64,000 bases of DNA, taken from contig CM066300.1 in assembly GCA_033807695.1 (NCBI GenBank), positions 62,001-126,000 on the forward strand, in the 5' to 3' direction. The stretch's first letter is position 1. Each line of letters starts with the position of its first letter. The notes beneath the pieces are model-generated. The model worked only from the letters and a program-made list of their open reading frames with translations, was not told the origin of the DNA and did no database searches. Position numbers and translations under genes: made by a program. This DNA is from Daedaleopsis sinensis. Taxonomy: Eukaryota > Basidiomycota > Agaricomycetes > Polyporales > Polyporaceae. Below are positions 59,110 to 64,000 of the stretch, one piece after another.

Positions 59110-60257
59110 GCCGGTAGTATTATGACTGATCCCGGCATACACAGCTGAAGGGGAAGCTTAAGGAGGAGCTTCGTACACTGAATAATGGGAGGGTCTCATC
59201 AGCGTCAACAGTACTGGCGAGACAAGGAGGGACAAGGAGGGACAAGGGGGGCTGTCGGTACGTAGCGGGAAACGGCGGCTAAGACCCCACTGCTCCTCCT
59301 CCCATCACCGCCCATCCACGTGGATCCACCCCTGTGCCTGACATCCGCCATCATCCGCCGGAATCCGACGGAATCCGGCGGAACATGCCCCACGGTGCAG
59401 GTAATTTGGAGCCAGGTAGAGGCGGAAGAGGCTCTTGGGCAAGGAATTGAATATTGATGCCCGGGACTGAGGGGGCGGCAGAAGAACGAGTGTACGTATG
59501 ATATGTACCACATCCTGTCGAATCTCCAGAGACGGAACGTCCACATTGTGGCATTGTGCTCGACTGGCGGGTGCGTGAGTACGAACCACCTAATAACATG
59601 GGCGCATGCTGACGATCCGGGAGTAGGAGTAGGAGTACCAGAGCTCGGACCGACACGGTGGCGGCCTTCCTGCGACGAACGGCCAGTGGGTGATCCGGCT
59701 ATCGCGCCCGATTGGAGGAAGTTCTCCGTTCTCGCCTCGTGCACCTTTGCGCGACGGAGACTCCGTCCCGCGGGCTGTTCGTCACGAATCAGGACAGCAT
59801 GATGATGTGCTCCCGCCCAGACGTCGGCCACGACATACCAGTACCGCTACCCAATACTGGTCGCTCGTGAATCGGAGTCCGAAGGTCCGTCTGCCGCTCT
59901 CGAGGTGACTCGAATCTGCTTGTGGTTCTCCAGAGCTCACCGTGGGCCCGTGGATCATGCCATGCGGCATACATATGCTTGCCGCCAGAGCGGTGCGCAC
60001 GCCCGCTACCTGCCGCCCGATACCGGATCGAGCGTACCCAGTCAGCGGGTGGGTCTGCATGCAAGCGAGTGGTCGGACGCGATGTTAGCCCTCCTGGGAC
60101 CTGAACAGGGAGAGTGGCTCGCGGGGAACAAAGTCGGTACGTGATATGGAGTGTGCAGAGAAGAGTAATATATCGAAACCGGGAGCGGTGACCCCGATGA
60201 GCTGAGTGGGAGGGATGAGGTGCCGATTCGGAGCTCATGACGCTGTCGACGGCCGTG
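59110..60257. other. Region between the inverted repeat and HET5; no supported gene
   Basis: About 59218-59250 is a small minisatellite of GGGACAAGGA units. About 59350-59390 repeats CCG-GAATCCG-like units. Open frames on both strands (for example 59205-59831 minus) overlap each other and carry no motif or splice pattern. The region has no clear partner elsewhere in the window. Confidence 0.4.
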
Positions 60258-62134
60258 CTAGAACTCCCGATAGCGTGGCTGCTCCGGGAAATATAGCTCG
60301 AGGCAATCACGATTGGCTACCCATGGGCGGAACCCGAGAGCGAAGACAAGGTATTTGAGTGGCGGATAGAGAAAGGGGCTTGATCGCAGTGGTATCACCA
60401 GTCGCTTCTCCATATCCGGCCAAGAAGCGATGTGATCAACGGAGCAATCGTGCTCATCAGCGCATTGTGCGATAGATTCATGCTGGCCGACGAGCAGGAT
60501 ATTTGCCCAGTGCTGCGGCCTGTTGGGAGGGTTTAGCGCATTGTGCGTGCTTGGCAATAGGCTAGGTTGGAGTTTGCATAGGCCCAGCCGGATGACCAGA
60601 TATCTCTCCGACTTGTGGTGCCAGTCGCGGCAAAGAGCGATTGGCATCAGGACGAGCTTCGAATCCGGGCTACAGGTTACAGGGTCAAATTTGGCAAAGA
60701 TATCCCAGCAGAGGAGATTCAATAGCCCAAGCGAAGGGGTCCGGAAAGGGGAGAAGTAGCTGAGATGACCGTGATCCATAGGCTTGGTACGCTCAGCTGG
60801 CATGTTGCCCGGGCTGATGGACAAGTACACAGTCTTCCACGACACGTGTACTGATGCGCCAGAGCGGTACTTGTTTGAAAGAGTGCGCTTCAATCCTGAG
60901 ATAATGGGACCATACAGAGGGATCGTCCGATCACTCAGACCTGATAGTCGTCTTAGTGGTAAATAGCCTGCAAAGGTTCGGCTGGAGGTTTGATATGTGA
61001 GGGTCCAAAAGAAGTCGGCGTATACCAAATCTGTGTTATTGTTGATAGTGATTATAGGGCATCGCGTCCGAACACCGTAGGGTGTGAGTACGAAAGACAG
61101 GATATCATCAACACCGTCTTTGAGCTAATAAAGTCGGGTATCAGCCTGAGCATATACTAGTATTGAAAGCTGCAGCACAATATCCTTACTGTAAACGACT
61201 CTGCTTGGGAAGATTGAGGTCCGAATAGTCTTTCATAAACACAACTTTGGGGAGTGTATGTGACGAACTCGAAATCGCCAAATATCCGGCGCATAATCTC
61301 AAACTGTGATGGAGATGATGCAAAGATGCTGTGGTTGACTCTCCGGCCACTGGAGAATCCGGCAGAATCCCTTGAGAATGCGAATAGTGTAGTATCAGGA
61401 TTCACCTTCATGATCTCCTCCTGAAGTCTCTGAAATGCTCTCCTTCCCTCTCCATAGAGCGTAGGCATCGTGATGTTGAAGATACCCAACAAGCAATAGG
61501 CGATGTCTTCCTCTCGGGTCGTTTCACGATCTGCTGCCCAAGACATCCGGTGCGCTATGGGTATCTCCGAGACGGTCTGTTCGAGGCGCAGGACCGTTGC
61601 AGGGATACCGGTGATTTTCTCAAGGGCCACGGCATAGTCAGCCTTGGAACCCAGCACCGCCCACGAGGCCGACACAAACAGGAGCAAGGGCGGGGCGATC
61701 AGCTCTTGCAGCGTCCAGCCCCGTCTGTGCCACATGCTCCGTGCGAAGTTGGCTGGGGGACGTGGAGAAGCCGCAGCGCCGTGGACATCGCGGAGATACG
61801 CATAGCAGATACTCGCTTGGGAGTAGTACCTGAACATCGAGTTGATGGCCTCGGAGAGCTCGGCGCTGCTCGACTTGTCTATGCAGCAGGTGTCGATCCA
61901 GATCCACCGGTACCCATGTTCGTCGGCAAGCGCACAGGCGTTGCGGATCTTGTCACATACGAGATCGCGCGGGTTCGCGCCGGAGGCCTTGCACCTCTTG
62001 TTGATCTTTTGGACATCCTTGAACGACTGCTCCTCCTGGTCCCACAGATGCGAGAGGATGGCATAGCCGCCGTCGACACTCTCGGGCGAGGAGAAGAAGC
62101 GGAGCTCTGCGCGATCGGTACTCAGCAGCCACAT
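60258..62134 (-). CDS. HET-domain protein 5 (diverged)
   Basis: HET-domain protein of about 603 residues, clearly separate from HET1 to HET4. Exon 1 (62134-61190) and exon 2 (61124-60258) flank a 65-nt intron at the same place and phase as in the others. Motifs: YAILSHLWDQEEQSFKDV, WIWIDTCCIDKSSSAELSEA, WTLQELIAPPLLLFVS and EDIAYCLLGIFNITMPTLYG. Exon 2 starts LKDGVDDILSFVLTPYGVR, matching FSITPYGIRARLP of the paralogs, so the C-terminal region is an old part of the family. An in-frame Met lies upstream at 62221, but MWLLSTDRAEL at 62134 matches the paralog starts and is preferred. No disabling change was seen. Confidence 0.85.
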
Positions 62135-62863
62135 AGAGCCTGGTACCGTTCGAAGCGCGTGGTCTGTGTGATTAGAGTCAGTAGTCAGTCGCCAACAGTC
62201 CTCGTAACTGCAGGTCCTCACTCACTTAGGCGACCTGTTGACGAGTGTTTTGAAGATGATGGGATGCGAGGACAAGCTGGCAGAGGTTTGGGGAGACTCT
62301 CGGTGGTGAACGATAGGCAGATGGTACTATTTGAAGTCAGGTCTCTAGGCGGTGCGAACCAGTGGTATAAGGTTCTTGACGTGCGCTGCAGCTAAATTTC
62401 GCAGGCCCGTCATTGCCCACTGCCTCCGAAGTTCTTCTCAGTTCTAAACTGCAGTTATGGGCCTCGTCCTGCACGGATAGCCCTGTCATTGCCCCATTAC
62501 AGTCTTCCCATATCCGGGACTATGGACACCATCCCGTCAGAAGGCCTTACAGCGCCATTATACCAGGAGAAAGGATCCATCATACAAGAATGTACGGTGA
62601 CGTCCCTTTCACAGACCGAAGGCACATCGTACGCGTGCAACATTCTTAGTTGCGTCTCAGAGCTCGGCGTCGGCGGCGCGCGGGAGCATTTCCGCTGCAC
62701 GCTGCACAACGACTATCCACCGCCGTTCGCGTGGGCGGCCCGAAGGCCCAGCAGTACACACACGTACTTCCGCGTCGCCGCCCCTCCTTCCTGCGAGATC
62801 GGTCACCACGCATACGCACGCCCTCCCGGATGTCGGTGTTCCAGCTCCAGGCGCGAGCGTCAC
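62135..62863. other. HET5 upstream region; no further gene recognised
   Basis: It may contain a HET5 leader exon and intron, with acceptor-like CACACAG near 62160 on the minus strand. The remaining short frames have no motif. Confidence 0.35.
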
Positions 62864-63312
62864 CTACACCACAGCCGACATAGGCGGCACTGTGATCGTG
62901 AGCGTGACGTATATTGTCGAAGGATCAGGTTGTCTGAATCGGCGAGCTTCCTCGTATTTGGGAATGTGGTAGGGAGGAGGCCCATGACGACGGCACCGAT
63001 CGCGAGGCGGAGAAACGCCTCGAGCGGCGGCGGTGAGAACCACAACGACCAAGGTTTCCTGTGACAGTGCTAGCGGGGTCTGGGCGGCGATAGTCGCGCA
63101 TGTAGACGCAGCAGACCGCGGCCGCACACTGTGCGCGTGTCGGCACCGACCTAGTGGCGGCAAGGATCGCGATTGGCTCAAAGAGATGCGGGAGAGGAGC
63201 GACCAGGCGCGTGAGATCGTGGAACCTACGAGGATGCGCGGCGTCGGGGCGGGATGGCTGTCCCCAGACGCACCAGGGACACGGCCCCGAGTGAGGCGCG
63301 GAGAAGCGGAAC
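62864..63312 (-). pseudogene. P450-upstream/N-terminal relic, second copy
   Basis: The minus strand matches 18200-18640 on the plus strand, including the VVVVLTAAARG segment and YHIPKYE. The P450-like GPGPFWCRTT part of the first copy is not present here. Only the shared upstream part is supported, so assignment to P450 is by association. Confidence 0.3.
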
Positions 63313-63400
63313 ATGTACCAGCGGGAGTTGGGCGAGGACGTCGAGGAGGACGGGGAAGGGCAGAGCGCTGGCGATCTCTCATGCTCGTGGCGTGAAGGAG
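63313..63400 (-). pseudogene. F-box/LRR-like gene relic, copy 5 (short)
   Basis: About 90 bp of the family, recognised by its GGACGTCGAGGAGGACGGGG core, the DNA signature of the LLDVLA segment on the minus strand. The rest is missing or unrecognisable. Confidence 0.35.
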
Positions 63401-63721
63401 AAGAGGGAGGGCTGGTGACGCTACAGACAGCAGGGACGGACCCAACGGGTTCTCCTCTGATGCCAGCAGTGCAGTGCCATGGGAGTACAGGAAGGACGGA
63501 GTGCGAAGGAGTAAACGCTGGTAGAGGAACGGAGGACGTTAGGCTTGCGGGCTGACAGGTCTGTGGCAAGTCAGACGTCTGTCAGACGTATAGAGTGACC
63601 AGTGACTAGTTACTGCTAGTCCTCAAGTGCGACGGTGCGAGACACGGGGTGTGTGTGGTAGGGGCGACGAGAAGCTGCAGCGCTGCTCGTCCGCCGAGTG
63701 CCGCTCCGTGAGTCGGGCGCG

Positions 63722-63987
63722 CATCAGTAAAACGGGCAATCTCTGCGACCTCTGGGCGCTCAAGCGCCCAGCGTCCGCCCTCTGTGCACCTCGTCACGCT
63801 GCAAAATCCAGGTCGTGAACATGTCCAGACGCTAAAACATTTAGCCTGCGAACACGAGAAAATTATTCTCTTCGCGGTCAGACGAGGTCTCGGAGAGAGC
63901 TCTGATCTCTGGGACCTCTGCAGACCTCTGCAGACCTCTGGTGCCTCTGGGCCAGAGGTCGTCAGAGGTCTGCATGTTTTACTGATG
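63722..63987. mobile_element. 266-bp non-autonomous element with Plavaka-like ends
   Basis: Inverted ends CATCAGTAAAAC (left) and GTTTTACTGATG (right), each followed inward by a GCA-containing stretch and CCTCTG words. CG precedes (63720-63721) and follows (63988-63989). The related sequence near 9080-9095 reads GTCGGGCGCGCCGAGCGG with one CG at this point. This supports a 2-bp CG duplication and gives the empty site. The outer 12 bases differ from the Plavaka element's CATCAGCAAAAT at two positions. Inside are short repeats of GACCTCTG and no coding sequence. Confidence 0.75.
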
Positions 63988-64000
63988 CGCAGAGCGGCGA

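Noticed and set aside
59205..59831. 208-residue minus-strand frame between the right arm and HET5
   Set aside because: It runs through two small minisatellites, overlaps other open frames, and shows no family motif or splice sites.

Overview
The window reads as nuclear DNA of a filamentous basidiomycete, most likely an Agaricomycete. Genes are split by 50-60 nt GT-AG introns with CTNAC-like branch sites. The gene families are typical of that group: HET-domain proteins, multi-exon cytochrome P450s, fold-3 alpha/beta hydrolases, an F-box protein and a Plavaka transposase. I see no tRNA, rRNA or CRISPR array. Much of the window is an accessory, duplication-built region in which functional genes sit among decayed copies of themselves.

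Layout. 1-1386: an apparently intact alpha/beta hydrolase on the minus strand that runs off the left edge. 1387-4793: relics and repeats. 4794-6757: HET1. 6758-13475: repeats, including a 3.26-kb segment absent from the second copy of this block. 13476-15966: P450-1, with intact splicing but the haem-ligand Cys replaced by Tyr. 16033-16160: a chain of overlapping palindromes at a duplication breakpoint. 16370-20330: repeats and relics. 20331-27945: left arm of a large inverted repeat, with HET2 and a broken hydrolase. 28292-35867: a 7.6-kb two-gene Plavaka DNA transposon whose transposase gene is interrupted by a 504-bp hAT-like element. 38930-47150: second copy of the HET-P450 block, with HET3 (premature stop) and P450-2 (haem Cys intact). 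47776-49587: F-box gene. 51190-59109: right arm of the inverted repeat, with a hydrolase pseudogene and HET4. 60258-62134: HET5, the most diverged. 62864-63400: more relics. 63722-63987: a 266-bp non-autonomous element with Plavaka-like ends.

How the parts relate. The cluster appears to have grown by repeated duplication of a HET gene with a neighbouring P450 or hydrolase. HET1+P450-1 is a direct duplicate of HET3+P450-2, and HET2+hydrolase is an inverted duplicate of HET4+hydrolase. HET-domain proteins in fungi are linked to non-self recognition and a cell-death response. A five-copy, partly pseudogenised HET array inside unstable repeats fits a fast-evolving recognition locus, but that role is inference from family and context. 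The hydrolases and P450s may be passengers or partners; the sequence does not decide. The transposon story is well supported from sequence alone: terminal inverted repeats, target-site duplications, related empty sites, and exact restoration of the transposase frame when the hAT insertion is subtracted.
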